A stretch of 64,000 bases of DNA. It comes from Mycobacterium conspicuum (GTDB lineage Bacteria; Actinomycetota; Actinomycetes; Mycobacteriales; Mycobacteriaceae). Positions 22,490 to 31,500 of the stretch are shown here, one piece after another. The notes under the pieces were generated by a model that ran no database searches, was not told where the DNA came from, and saw only the letters and a program-made list of their open reading frames with translations. Position 1 is the first letter of the stretch; every line of letters starts with the position of its first letter. The DNA lies in contig NZ_AP022613.1 of the NCBI RefSeq assembly GCF_010730195.1, positions 1,674,001 through 1,738,000 of the forward strand. Direction: 5' to 3'. A program made the position numbers and the translations under genes.

Positions 22490-22719
22490 TGGCGCGGCTG
22501 CTGACTGTCCACCACACGCCAAGCCCCCATTGTCAGGAGCTGTTTGAGGCTGTGGTGGCCGGGGCGACCGACCCCGAGATCGAGGGCGTGGACGTCGTTC
22601 GCCGACCGGCGCTGACGGTCTCGCCGGTGGAGATGTTGGAGGCCGACGGCTACCTCCTGGGGAGCCCGGCCAATCTCGGCTACGTCTCCGGCGCTCTGAA
22701 GCTTTATTCGGGCGAATAA
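22489..22719 (+). pseudogene. Flavodoxin-like gene copy 2, 5' part only
   Basis: A second 5' half (GTG start, 76 codons; HHTPSPHCQELFEAVVAGAT ... GYVSGALK). Homology again stops at the SGALK codons (22702), followed by LYSGE and a stop. The last ~70 bp before the break are identical to copy 3, while the first ~60 bp differ more, so the copies are mosaics. It lies at the right end of cassette 1, coupled to the 64-aa gene. Confidence 0.85.
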
Positions 22720-22729
22720 CCCCTTAATA
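22704..22729. promoter_or_regulatory. TTATTCG-GG-CGAATAA palindrome at left end of cassette 2
   Basis: A perfect 7-bp inverted repeat (22704-22710 / 22713-22719) is followed at once by CCTTAATA (22722-22729) and the ATG of the DUF4238 gene at 22740. It begins two bases after flavodoxin homology ends. The left end of cassette 1 has a related string (TTATTTACGCGATTACC). This may be the conserved cassette end, the operator of the cargo gene, or both. Confidence 0.5.
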
Positions 22730-22739
22730 GTCGCCGACG

Positions 22740-23801
22740 ATGATTCAGCACCGATGGACCTCTGATCAGGAGATCGAGGAGTCGAAAAGGCAAGCTAAAC
22801 AAGGGAGCGTCGGTAAGCGTCACCACCACGTCCCTCAGATGTACTTGCGTCGATGGGCGGGTGCGGATGGCAAGGTCCGCCTCACGCAGACTGACACCGG
22901 CGCAAGCTATCTGCAACCGCCCAAGGAGATCGCGAACCGCGACAACTTCTACAAGATCGCTGCTGCCGACTTGGAGGCGGAGTTTCCCGGCCTATGGCTG
23001 GAGAAGCACATGGCACGGATCGAGGGTGACGCCGCCAGCTGGCTCCAGGCACTCGATGATCTCCCTGACGGCCGCATATATGACGGTGACCTGATCGCAA
23101 ACATGGCGGTGTTCGTCGCGCTCCAAGATCAGCGGACGGTGCGCGCGCGCGAGCGGGAGCTGCGAATCGAAGACGCGCTCAATCGGTTTGGCCGCGCCAA
23201 GGTGGCGAGCCTCATGTTGCCCTTTACGTGCCAGTTGTACGGGATTCCGTACACGCCTCAGCGTCACGATGAACTTCTGCAGCAGATGTTGGACAAGCCC
23301 GAGGCCAGCGTGGAACGCAAGCCGCGAGCTATCGAGAGTGCCATCGGGGTTTGGCGCAATCAGGCAGTGCCTCGCTTCACGGCGGCCCGCACCTGGTGGT
23401 TGCTGTCCAGCTCGTCACCGCTCCTCACCTGTGACGAGCCCGTGGTCTATCTCGGTGGGCATCGCTGGCAGACCCCAAGCTGGGCGTGGCCATATCTTCT
23501 GTATCCGATTGCGCCACAACGTATCCTTGTGCTTGCAGCTCCAGGAATCCGCTTGCCGCCGCCATATCAGCTAGACGACGTCGAGGCAGCTCAAGTGAAC
23601 TTCGAGGTTGTTGCTGCCTCGCATGAGTTCAGTTACGAGCTGCCGGACACCGAGATCGCCAAGTCGATCTCGGTGCCGCCTATGGTCGACACCGACCCGG
23701 CAACAGCGAGCACCTTTATGGACGCAGTACGGTTGCCCTCCCGGTGGCGCGAGGGTGATGACCAGCCGTGGGCATTGCGGCACTGGTATTCGGGTGGATG
23801 A
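22740..23801 (+). CDS. DUF4238 family protein (cassette 2 cargo)
   Basis: A 353-residue protein. The N-terminal KRHHHVPQMYLRRWAG is the HHxVPxxYL signature of DUF4238 (PF14022). The middle part is helical (FVALQDQRTVRARERELRIE). LLTCDEPVVY near residue 230 matches the family's ..TSDNPVV.. motif, and a later YPIAPQRILVL strand follows. Members are sporadically distributed and often occur in accessory or defence-type islands, and no biochemical function is established to my knowledge. It is preceded by a palindrome and followed, 17 bp on, by intact flavodoxin copy 3 in the same direction. Confidence 0.8.
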   Translation: MIQHRWTSDQEIEESKRQAKQGSVGKRHHHVPQMYLRRWAGADGKVRLTQTDTGASYLQPPKEIANRDNFYKIAAADLEAEFPGLWLEKHMARIEGDAASWLQALDDLPDGRIYDGDLIANMAVFVALQDQRTVRARERELRIEDALNRFGRAKVASLMLPFTCQLYGIPYTPQRHDELLQQMLDKPEASVERKPRAIESAIGVWRNQAVPRFTAARTWWLLSSSSPLLTCDEPVVYLGGHRWQTPSWAWPYLLYPIAPQRILVLAAPGIRLPPPYQLDDVEAAQVNFEVVAASHEFSYELPDTEIAKSISVPPMVDTDPATASTFMDAVRLPSRWREGDDQPWALRHWYSGG

Positions 23802-23818
23802 GAGCGGAGGGAGACCTG

Positions 23819-24271
23819 ATGTCGAGACTGTTGATCATCCATCATACGCCGAGCCCGCACTGCCAGGAGCTGTTTGAGGCTGTGGTGGCCGGGGCCACCG
23901 ATCCCGAGATCGAGGGCGTAGAGGTCGTGCGCCGCCCGGCGCTCACAGTGTCCCCGGTCGAGATGTTGGAGGCCGACGGCTACCTCCTGGGGAGCCCGGC
24001 CAATCTCGGCTACGTCTCCGGCGCTCTGAAGCACGCCTTCGACTGCGCCTACTACCAACTGCTCGACTCCACAAAAGGCCGGCCGTTCGGCGTCTACCTC
24101 CACGGCAACGAGGGGACCGAAGGAGCCGAGCGCGCCATCGACGGCATCACCGCCGGGCTGGGCTGGGTCAAGGCAGCCGAGACCGTCGTCGTGATGGGCA
24201 AGCCGACCAAAGCCGACGTCGAGGCGTGCTGGAACCTCGGCGGGACGGTTGCGGCTCAGCTCATGGGTTGA
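23819..24271 (+). CDS. Intact flavodoxin-like / NADPH-dependent FMN reductase family protein (copy 3)
   Basis: A 150-residue protein, the length of M. tuberculosis Rv2771c. It has the flavodoxin-like fold: N-terminal strand and phosphate-binding loop (LLIIHHTPSPHC), DGYLLGSPANLGYVSG in the FMN-binding region, and the second half HAFDCAYYQL ... GRPFGVYLHGNEGTEGAE. A GGAGGGAG ribosome site lies 7 nt before ATG 23819. It is the only complete copy; copies 1 and 2 stop at GALK(H). The likely role is flavin-dependent electron transfer, but the partner is unknown. The gene is now expressed as the tail of cassette 2 rather than behind dapB. Confidence 0.85.
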   Translation: MSRLLIIHHTPSPHCQELFEAVVAGATDPEIEGVEVVRRPALTVSPVEMLEADGYLLGSPANLGYVSGALKHAFDCAYYQLLDSTKGRPFGVYLHGNEGTEGAERAIDGITAGLGWVKAAETVVVMGKPTKADVEACWNLGGTVAAQLMG

Positions 24272-24732
24272 GCCGTAGCCTGGCCGCGCTCTGCCTCAGC
24301 GGGTGTCGGGGCACCGCGGAAAGGCTCCACCGCCGCATACCGCTCGACATACGTCTGGTCGTTCAGACCGAAGTAAGTGCAGGTGCGATTCTCGAGGTCA
24401 ACGACATAGCGGAGCACACCGGCTCGCCACGCTGCTGCGGCGAACTCTCGGAATGACGTCTGGCCCGCCTGATCGGCACGGAGCGCCTCGACGAGGGCTG
24501 TGCGGTCGAACGACGGGACTCCGGCCATGCCGTCCAGCAGCGGCACGCCCTGGTGAAGGACGGGACCCAGATCCGTCTCGTACAGGCTTTGCATCGCCGG
24601 AAGCCACCACGTATTGGCTCGTACACCGGCGCGGCGCAGCGTCTCAGCCAGGTGGGGGAAGCCCTGGACCGCAGGACGGTTCGTGGCGGCATCCCGTTGC
24701 GCGGCCAGAAGATTCGTAATCGCTGCGCTCAT
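24256..24732 (-). CDS. DUF1398 family protein
   Basis: A 158-residue protein matching DUF1398 (PF07166). It starts MSAAITNLLAAQRDAATNRP and has FPHLAETLRRAGVRANTWW, then FREFAAAAWRAGVLRYVVDL and a TCTYFG ... YVERYAAVEPF ending. E. coli YbgU-like relatives are small envelope-stress or unknown proteins; the function is not established. It converges on the 3' end of flavodoxin copy 3 (16-bp overlap) and is divergent from the MarR gene, with which it probably forms a regulator-target pair. Confidence 0.8.
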   Translation of the reverse strand: MSAAITNLLAAQRDAATNRPAVQGFPHLAETLRRAGVRANTWWLPAMQSLYETDLGPVLHQGVPLLDGMAGVPSFDRTALVEALRADQAGQTSFREFAAAAWRAGVLRYVVDLENRTCTYFGLNDQTYVERYAAVEPFRGAPTPAEAERGQATAQPMS

Positions 24733-24781
24733 GCTTCTCCGATGCGAAGGGATCGCGGCTATTGACAGCATTCGACCATAA

Positions 24782-24797
24782 TGACAACTTATTGTCA
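24782..24797. promoter_or_regulatory. MarR operator palindrome TGACAA-N4-TTGTCA
   Basis: A 16-bp dyad with perfect 6-bp arms lies in the 87-bp divergent region between the DUF1398 and MarR genes. A further TTGACA at 24762 faces it. This is the usual size for a MarR dimer site. It also overlaps the upstream ATG at 24781, supporting translation from ATG 24820. Confidence 0.6.
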
Positions 24798-24819
24798 AAC
24801 GGTCTTCGTCGGAGGTGAA

Positions 24820-25251
24820 ATGACGGACGAGATGGCGCTACTGGTCGCGGACGTATTCGAGCTGGCTGGCCTGCTGCGACGCTCCGGTGAGGCCATCGCC
24901 GCCAAGGAGGGCCACACGCAGGCGCGCTGGCAGCTGCTCAGCGCGGTCTCCGATCACGCGCTGACCGTGCCTCAAGCCGCTCGCCGCCTTGGCGTTACGC
25001 GTCAGGGGGTGCAGCGAGTGGCCAACGATCTGGTCGCCGCCGATTTGGCCGGGTTCAGACCCAACCCCGACCACCGCACATCGCCACTGCTGGTGCTCAC
25101 CGAGAATGGTCGCCGCGTTCTGCAGGCCATCACCGAACGCGCCATAGTCGTCAACAACCGACTTGCCGACGCTGTGGAGCCTGCCGCGCTGCGACCGACC
25201 CGCGACAACCTGAGGCGGCTGATCGTCGCGCTGAAAGCGCAGGATGCGTAA
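24820..25251 (+). CDS. MarR-family transcriptional regulator
   Basis: A 143-residue protein from ATG 24820 behind GGAGGTGA. Winged helix visible: RWQLLSAVSDHALTVPQAAR, RLGVTRQGVQRVANDLVAAD as the recognition helix, and a wing with PNPDHRTSPLLVLTENGRR. An alternative ATG 39 bp upstream would sit inside the operator. It likely represses itself and the divergent DUF1398 gene in response to an unknown small molecule. With DUF1398 it forms cassette 3, between flavodoxin copy 3 and the copy 4 scrap. Confidence 0.85.
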   Translation: MTDEMALLVADVFELAGLLRRSGEAIAAKEGHTQARWQLLSAVSDHALTVPQAARRLGVTRQGVQRVANDLVAADLAGFRPNPDHRTSPLLVLTENGRRVLQAITERAIVVNNRLADAVEPAALRPTRDNLRRLIVALKAQDA

Positions 25252-25263
25252 GGGACTCCACCC

Positions 25264-25317
25264 CCGGGGGCCCTCAGGCACGCCTTCGACTGCGCCTATT
25301 GCGACTCCACAAAAGGC
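25264..25317 (+). pseudogene. Flavodoxin copy 4: 3' scrap abutting the crotonase gene
   Basis: Translates as GALRHAFDCAY-CDSTKG, matching the intact copy at GALKHAFDCAYYQLLDSTKG. Two blocks are identical in DNA to copy 3: 21 bp at 25278-25298 and 16 bp at 25302-25317, with about 9 bp lost between them. It begins at the very codons where copies 1 and 2 end, so it is the complementary side of the same junction. It ends at the stop of the opposing crotonase gene. Confidence 0.75.
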
Positions 25318-26115
25318 TCACTTTCCGGTGAAGCGGGGCGCACGCTTGTCCGCGAATGCGGCAAGGCCTTCCTTGGCATCCGCGGAGCGCATCACCTCGA
25401 TCACGAAGCGCTGCTCGATTTTTCGCGCAGACTCGTCATCGATCCATCCACTGCTCAGGATCGATGCCTTGGCATTGCGAACCGCGAGCGGACCATTCGC
25501 GGCAACCCGAGCGGCGAGCTCGCGCGCCTTGTCCAGGGACTGGCCGGTGGGGACGACGTGCCCCACCAAGCCGAAGTGATAGGCCTCGGCGGCGGTGAGC
25601 GGCTCGCCGGTCAGAATCATTTCCATCGCCTTGGTGTAGGGGATTTGACGCTTGAGTCGCACGGTTGATCCCGCGCCGGCGATGAGCCCGAACTTAGCCT
25701 CGGGCAACCCGAAAGTGGCCTGCTCCTCGGCGACCCGAATGTCCGTCCGCTGCAGCATCTCGCACCCGCCACCGAGGCAGGGTCCGTTGACCGCGGCGAT
25801 CAACGGGGTCGCCAGCGAACGGCTGAGCAGTAGGCCTTCGCTGATGATGCTGCCAGCCGACTTGCCTTGGGACGGAGGGGACTTGGCGCCCTTGACCATC
25901 CACCCGTCGGCCAGATCGCCGCCGACGCAATACGACGAGCCTTCCCCGGTGAGGATCGCCACGCGGATGCTGTCGTCGGCATCGATCTCGTCCCAGGCCT
26001 GCGCCATCAGCGTGATCATCTGCGGTGTCAAGGCGTTCTTCCGGCGCGGGTTGTTCATCGTGAGGATGACGACCGCGCCGTCACGCTCGAACTTCAACTG
26101 TGGTTCTTCGGCCAC
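25318..26115 (-). CDS. Enoyl-CoA hydratase/isomerase (crotonase family)
   Basis: A 265-residue crotonase-fold protein acting on acyl-CoA. N-terminal VVILTMNNPRRKNALTPQM, the oxyanion hole regions YCVGGDLADG and NGPCLGGGCEM, and the AEEQATFGLPEAKFGL segment are all present. The second Glu position appears as Glu in LPEAKFGL, so hydratase or isomerase activity is plausible. The specific substrate is unknown. It is separated by 40 bp from the thioesterase on the same strand. Confidence 0.88.
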   Translation of the reverse strand: MAEEPQLKFERDGAVVILTMNNPRRKNALTPQMITLMAQAWDEIDADDSIRVAILTGEGSSYCVGGDLADGWMVKGAKSPPSQGKSAGSIISEGLLLSRSLATPLIAAVNGPCLGGGCEMLQRTDIRVAEEQATFGLPEAKFGLIAGAGSTVRLKRQIPYTKAMEMILTGEPLTAAEAYHFGLVGHVVPTGQSLDKARELAARVAANGPLAVRNAKASILSSGWIDDESARKIEQRFVIEVMRSADAKEGLAAFADKRAPRFTGK

Positions 26116-26155
26116 GGCGGCGTCCCTTCATCTTGGCCAGCGGTACTCGGCATCA

Positions 26156-26989
26156 CTACTCATAGGCCGGCTGGAACGACCCGGCGGGCTGGGCCAGGGC
26201 CAGCGCCGAACTGGTGCCGATCGGTCCGTGCCGATCGAACAGGGTCGCGGACCCGGTGGCCACACCGGCCGTGCCGTAGTGACTTTGGGCCGCCAGCCCG
26301 ATGTACTCGCCATCGGGCAGCCGACTCGCGGTGACGGTGTAGTCGGCGTTGATGAAGCGCAATCCGCCAGTGCCCCAATGGGTTAACGAACTGGTGACAT
26401 CGCCGACGAACGCCAGGCGAACCAGCGGCGTGAGCGGATAGCCGTGCACCATCGGGCGGAATAACCGCGTCCACGCGAACTTCTGCGAATGCGACTGTTC
26501 CCACTCGCCCGCGGCGATGCCCGGACTGCCATCCATCCTGGCCCCGTAGCCCCAGATGAGAAACGGCATGTCCGCGGGGAAGCCGTCGGCACTGGTTGGC
26601 AGCGGCGGCATCTCCAAGGCTGCGGACCACACCTCGCCGTCGGGGTGATCGCCCCGACGCAGGAAGAGCGCGCTGGCCCGCGCGACGGTCCTGCCGTTCT
26701 GCAGCAGCGCGCCGTCGACGAGCTTGATGCGCCGGCCTTCCCGCTGCACCGACGTGTGGATCTGGACCGGTTCCAGCAGCACCGGGCGCAACAGGTCGAC
26801 CGTGAGCCGGGCCGGCTGAAGGTCGTCGTCGATGCCGGATTGTTCTATTCCCCAACCCAACAGCCCGCCGACGATCTGACCGCCCATGCTCGCGCCCCAG
26901 GGTCCCCGCGTCATCACGCCCGGCAGGTAGGAGTCGCCGTCGACAGTGAAGAACGCCTCGGGCATGATAGCGGAATCGTCGATTGTCAC
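26156..26989 (-). CDS. Acyl-CoA thioesterase-like (double hotdog) protein
   Basis: A 277-residue product from GTG 26989 (ATG 26965 is an alternative). The layout is that of a TesB-type acyl-CoA thioesterase. The first hotdog has GPWGASMGGQIVGGLLGWGI and PARLTVDLLRPVLLEPVQIH. A linker is followed by the second hotdog with HWGTGGLRFINADYTVTASR and a final GPIGTSSALALAQ strand. It probably hydrolyses acyl-CoA. It is divergent from the FadD-type ligase with a 67-bp gap, suggesting shared control. Confidence 0.75.
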   Translation of the reverse strand: MTIDDSAIMPEAFFTVDGDSYLPGVMTRGPWGASMGGQIVGGLLGWGIEQSGIDDDLQPARLTVDLLRPVLLEPVQIHTSVQREGRRIKLVDGALLQNGRTVARASALFLRRGDHPDGEVWSAALEMPPLPTSADGFPADMPFLIWGYGARMDGSPGIAAGEWEQSHSQKFAWTRLFRPMVHGYPLTPLVRLAFVGDVTSSLTHWGTGGLRFINADYTVTASRLPDGEYIGLAAQSHYGTAGVATGSATLFDRHGPIGTSSALALAQPAGSFQPAYE

Positions 26990-27056
26990 CGCTACACGAT
27001 AGGACAGCGCTACGACCGAGATTCCCCACGGCCACAACCCGTTCCCCAGGACGGGT

Positions 27057-28532
27057 GTGTCCCGCGACTCCGCCGGCATTCCGCATTACGACGAGCTTCC
27101 GGCCACGCTGCTCGACATGCTCGCCGAGCAGGTTGAGCAGCGTCCGGACAGCGAGGCGGTGGTCGAACTCGGCGCCGACCGGCTGACCTATCGCCAGCTG
27201 TGGGACCGCGCGGCACGAGTCGCCGGCGGGTTGCGTGCGGGCGGGCTGAAGGCGGGTGACCGGGTCGCCGTGCGCTATCCGGCGGGCATCAACTGGGTGC
27301 TCGCGTTCTGGGGCACGGTGATGGCCGGTGGGGTGGTGGTGGCGGTCAATACCCGCTCGGCGCAACCCGAGATCGAGTACGTGCTGTCGGACTCCGGGGC
27401 GCACGTGGATCTGGCCGCCGATACGCCGCTGCCCGACGGCCAGCCGCACGTCACCGAACAACTCGGCCGCACCGACCTCGCCGCACTGTTCTACACCTCG
27501 GGCACCACCGGTCACCCCAAGGGTGTGCCGACCACCCACGAGGCATTCCTGACCAACACCGAGAACTCGCGGCGGTGCATGGGGCTGGCCGGCGATGTCG
27601 GCGAGGGCCTGCGCACCCTGATCTCCGTGCCGCTGTTTCACGTGACCGGTTGCAACTCACAGCTTTTGGCGGCCGCCCGCGTCGGCGGGGCATCGGTGAT
27701 TATGCCCACACTGAACCTCGACGAGGTCATCGCGACGCTGCCCGCCGAGCGGATCTCGCTGATGGTGACCGTCCCGGCGATCTACGCGCTGTTGCTGCGG
27801 TACAAGGCCTTTCCGCGCACCGATGTCTCCGCGGTGCGCTGGGTGGGCTACGGGGGCGCGCCGATCGCCCCGTCGTTGGTGCGCTCGGTGAAGGACGCGT
27901 TCGGGCACGCCACCGTGTTCAACGGGTACGGCATGACCGAAAGCTCCTCGCTGATGACGGTGCTGCCCGATCATGACGCGATCGAACACGCCGACTCGGT
28001 CGGATATGCCGTCCCCTCAATCGATCTCGCGGTGATTCCGTTCGACGAGAGCGAGCCGGGTGTGGGGGAGCTAATCGCGCGCGGCGCCAATGTGACTGCC
28101 GGCTACTGGAATCGACCCGAGGCCACGTCGGCGACCTTCGTAGACGGCTGGTTGCACACCGGTGACGTGGTCCGCGTGGACGACGCCGGCCGCGTGCACA
28201 TCATCGATCGGCTCAAGGACATCATCAACCGCGGCGGCGAAAACGTCTCCAGCGTTGCGGTGGAGGCGGCGCTGCTGTCGGCGCCCAACGTCGCCGACGC
28301 CTGCGTACTCGCGGTGCCCGACGACGTGATGGGGGAGAAGGTCGGCGCCGTGCTGTTCGGCGAGGACATCGACGTCGGGGCGGTGATCGAGCATTGCCGC
28401 GCGCAACTCGCCGATTTCGAAGTTCCCCAGTACGTCACCATCACCACCGACGCGCTGCCCCGCAACGCCGGAGGCAAGCTGCTCAAGGGCAAGCTGCGCG
28501 AACAGGTGCAGTGGGGCGCCCCGCTGCGATGA
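27057..28532 (+). CDS. Acyl-CoA synthetase (FadD family)
   Basis: A 491-residue ANL-superfamily ligase that activates a carboxylic acid through an acyl-adenylate to the CoA ester. Motifs: FYTSGTTGHPKGVPTTH near residue 145, NGYGMTESSS near 290, TGDVVRVDDAGRVHIIDRLK near 368, and the C-terminal catalytic Lys in NAGGKLLKGK. The GTG start sits behind AGGACGGG. Its stop overlaps the carboxylase start (ATGA), so ligase and carboxylase are almost certainly made together. This suggests that the acid activated here is carboxylated next. Confidence 0.9.
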   Translation: MSRDSAGIPHYDELPATLLDMLAEQVEQRPDSEAVVELGADRLTYRQLWDRAARVAGGLRAGGLKAGDRVAVRYPAGINWVLAFWGTVMAGGVVVAVNTRSAQPEIEYVLSDSGAHVDLAADTPLPDGQPHVTEQLGRTDLAALFYTSGTTGHPKGVPTTHEAFLTNTENSRRCMGLAGDVGEGLRTLISVPLFHVTGCNSQLLAAARVGGASVIMPTLNLDEVIATLPAERISLMVTVPAIYALLLRYKAFPRTDVSAVRWVGYGGAPIAPSLVRSVKDAFGHATVFNGYGMTESSSLMTVLPDHDAIEHADSVGYAVPSIDLAVIPFDESEPGVGELIARGANVTAGYWNRPEATSATFVDGWLHTGDVVRVDDAGRVHIIDRLKDIINRGGENVSSVAVEAALLSAPNVADACVLAVPDDVMGEKVGAVLFGEDIDVGAVIEHCRAQLADFEVPQYVTITTDALPRNAGGKLLKGKLREQVQWGAPLR

Positions 28533-31500
28533 CCCTGCTGATCGCGAACCGCGGCGAGATCGCGCTGCGAATCATCCGCACCGCAACCGAATTGGGCATG
28601 CGAACGGTCGCCGTCTACGCCGAAGACGACGCCGACAGCCCACACGTCCACGCCGCCGACGAGGCGATCGACATACCCGACTACCTGGACCAGGCGGCAT
28701 TCCTTGCGGCCGCCAAAAAGTCAGGCGCCGAAATGATCCACCCCGGCTACGGATTCCTGTCCGAGAACGCCGAATTCGCCCGCGCGTGCGCGGCGTCCGG
28801 GTTCACGTTCGTCGGCCCGGATCCCGACGTGCTCGAGCGGGTCGGCAACAAGTCTTCGGCCCGCGCCGCCGCCGTCGCGGCCGGGGTGCCCGTGCTGCCG
28901 GCGACCGAAGGGCCCAGCAGCGTCGACGACGTCCGCGCGTTCTTCGCGACCCAGGACGGCGCCATCGTGATCAAGGCGCTGGCCGGCGGCGGCGGCCGCG
29001 GAATGCGCAAGGTGGCCAGCGCGGACCAGATTGACGACGCCTACCGCCAGTGCGCGGCCGAGGCGCAGCTCGGGTTCGGCAGCCCGGCGCTGTTCGCCGA
29101 GGCGCTGGTGGAGGACGCGCGGCACATCGAGGTGCAGATCGTGGCGGCACCGGCCGGGTATCAAACGCATGCGCTGGCCCTGGGTGACCGTGACTGCAGC
29201 ATCCAGCGCCGCTATCAAAAGCTGGTGGAAATCGCGCCCGCCCAAGGCCTTTCGGACACCCTGCGCCGCGGCCTGCATGAGGCGGCGGCCCGGCTGTGCG
29301 CCAGGGTCGGCCTGCGCGGGCTGGCCACCGTCGAGTTTCTGGTGGCGGGCGGGAAGTTTGTGTTCCTCGAGGTGAACCCGCGCATTCAGGTCGAACACAC
29401 CATCACCGAACAGACCACCGGCGTGGACCTAGTCGCCGTTCAGCTGGCCATCGCCGGTGGCGCGTCCTATTACCAACTGGGACTGCCGGCCGGAATCGCC
29501 TCCGACGGTACCGAAGTCATCGGCGAGCCGGCGGCGCGACAGGGCATCGCGATCCAAACGCGGGTCAACATGGAGACCTTCGCCGCCGACGGGTCCGTGC
29601 TGCCGGCGGCCGGGACGTTGACCACGTTCTCGCCGCCCACCGGTCCGGGCGTACGCGTCGACACCTACGGGCGTCCCGGTCTGACCCCGAGCCCGCGCTA
29701 CGATTCGCTGCTGGCCAAGGTGATCACCCACGTGCGCGGTGCGGAATTCCCCGCGGCGCTGCGCAAGGCCAACACGGCTCTGGCCGACTTCGGCGTCGAG
29801 GGCATCCGCACCAACATCGCGTTCCTGCGAGAACTGTTATCCGACGGCGGGCTTCAGGCGGGCTGGGTGACCACGAGCTTCCTCGACGAAAAGCTTCCGG
29901 AGTTGGCGGCCGCGGCGCTGTCCCACCAGCACGACACCCGCCTCGCGGCGGTCGAGCTTTATCCGGGCGAGGAAGCGCTGCGCGCGCAGCTGGCCGGCAC
30001 CGTGGTCGAGTTGGCCGCCGCGGAAACGGAATTCGCGCCCGGCGAGCAACTGGCGGTGCTCGAGGCGATGAAGATGCAACACGTGCTGGTCGCGCCCGAC
30101 GCGCTGCGGACCATCCGCGCCGTGGTCACCGTCGGCCAGGTCGTCGGGCCCGGGGACCCGCTGCTGATCTTCACCCGCACCGGCGCGGGCGCTGGAGGCG
30201 AATCCCCATCCGCCGCAATGGATCTCGACCAGGCGCGTGCCGACCTCGACGAGGTCGCCGAGCGCCACCGCCTCACCCTCGACGAAGGCCGCGAGAAGGC
30301 CGTCACCAAGCGGCACAGCCAGGGCCGCCGCACCGCCCGGGAGAACATCGCCGATCTGGTCGACGACGGCAGCTTCGTCGAATACGGCGCGCTGGCCATC
30401 GCCGCGCAGCGCAGCCGGCGGTCCGAGGAGGATCTGATCGCCAACACCCCCGCCGACGGCCTGGTCGCCGGCCTGGCGAGAATCGGAGGCGCCGAGGCTG
30501 TCGTCGTCTCCTATGACTACACCGTGCTGGCCGGGACGCAGGGCATGCGCAACCACGCCAAAACCGATCGGGTGTTCGACCTGGCCGGGCGAAAACGGCT
30601 GCCGGTAGTGCTGTTCGCCGAGGGTGGCGGCGGCCGGCCCGGCGACACCGACGTGGGCGGGCATGCCGGGCTGGATGTGCCGACCTTTCGGATGCTGGCC
30701 GGCCTGAGCGGCCGGGTGCCATTGGTGTCGATCGTCTCGGGCCGTTGCTTCGCCGGCAACGCCGCGCTGGCCGGGGTGTGCGACGTGATCATCGCCACCC
30801 CGGACGCCAACATCGGCATGGGCGGGCCGGCGATGATCGACGGCGGCGGCCTCGGGGTGTACCCGCCGGAGGCAATCGGACCCATCGACGTGCAGCGGCA
30901 CAACGGCGTGGTGCACCTGGTCGCCCGCGACGAGGCGCACGCGGTCGCGCTGGCCAAGCAGTATCTGTCGTACTTTCAGGGCGGCACCGGCGATTGGCAG
31001 GCCCCGGATCCGCGCCTGGCGCGGCATGTGGTGCCGCAGAACCGATTACGCGCCTACGACGTGCACCGGGCCATCGAGTCGATCGTCGACGTCGGCTCCG
31101 TTCTGGAACTGCGGCCCGACTATGGGGTCGGGATCGTCACCGCCCTGGTGCGCGTCGAGGGCATTGCCTACGGGTTGATCGCCAACAGCAGCCACCATTT
31201 GGGTGGCGCGATCGACGCCGAGGCTGCCGACAAGGCCGGCGAATTCCTCGGGCTGTGCGAGGCGTTTCGGCTGCCGGTGATCTCGCTGTGCGACACCCCG
31301 GGATTCATGGTGGGGCCGGACGCGGAAAAGGACGCCGCCGTGCGTCGTTTCGGCCGGATGTTCGTGCTCGGCGCTCGGCTGACCGTGCCGCTGGGCATGA
31401 TCATTCTGCGCAAGGGCTACGGGTTGGGCGCGATGGCGATGGCCGGCGGTTCTTTCCACGCGCCGCAATTCACCGTGGCGTGGCCCACCGGCGAGATCGG

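Noticed and set aside
21533..24271. Three flavodoxin copies as independent functional paralogues
   Set aside because: Copies 1 and 2 end at the same codon and lack the second half of the fold, so only the third can make a complete protein.
28394..28528. Longer N-terminus for the acyl-CoA carboxylase
   Set aside because: The extra residues overlap the end of FadD in another frame and are Arg-rich. The ATGA start at 28529 gives the normal biotin carboxylase N-terminus.
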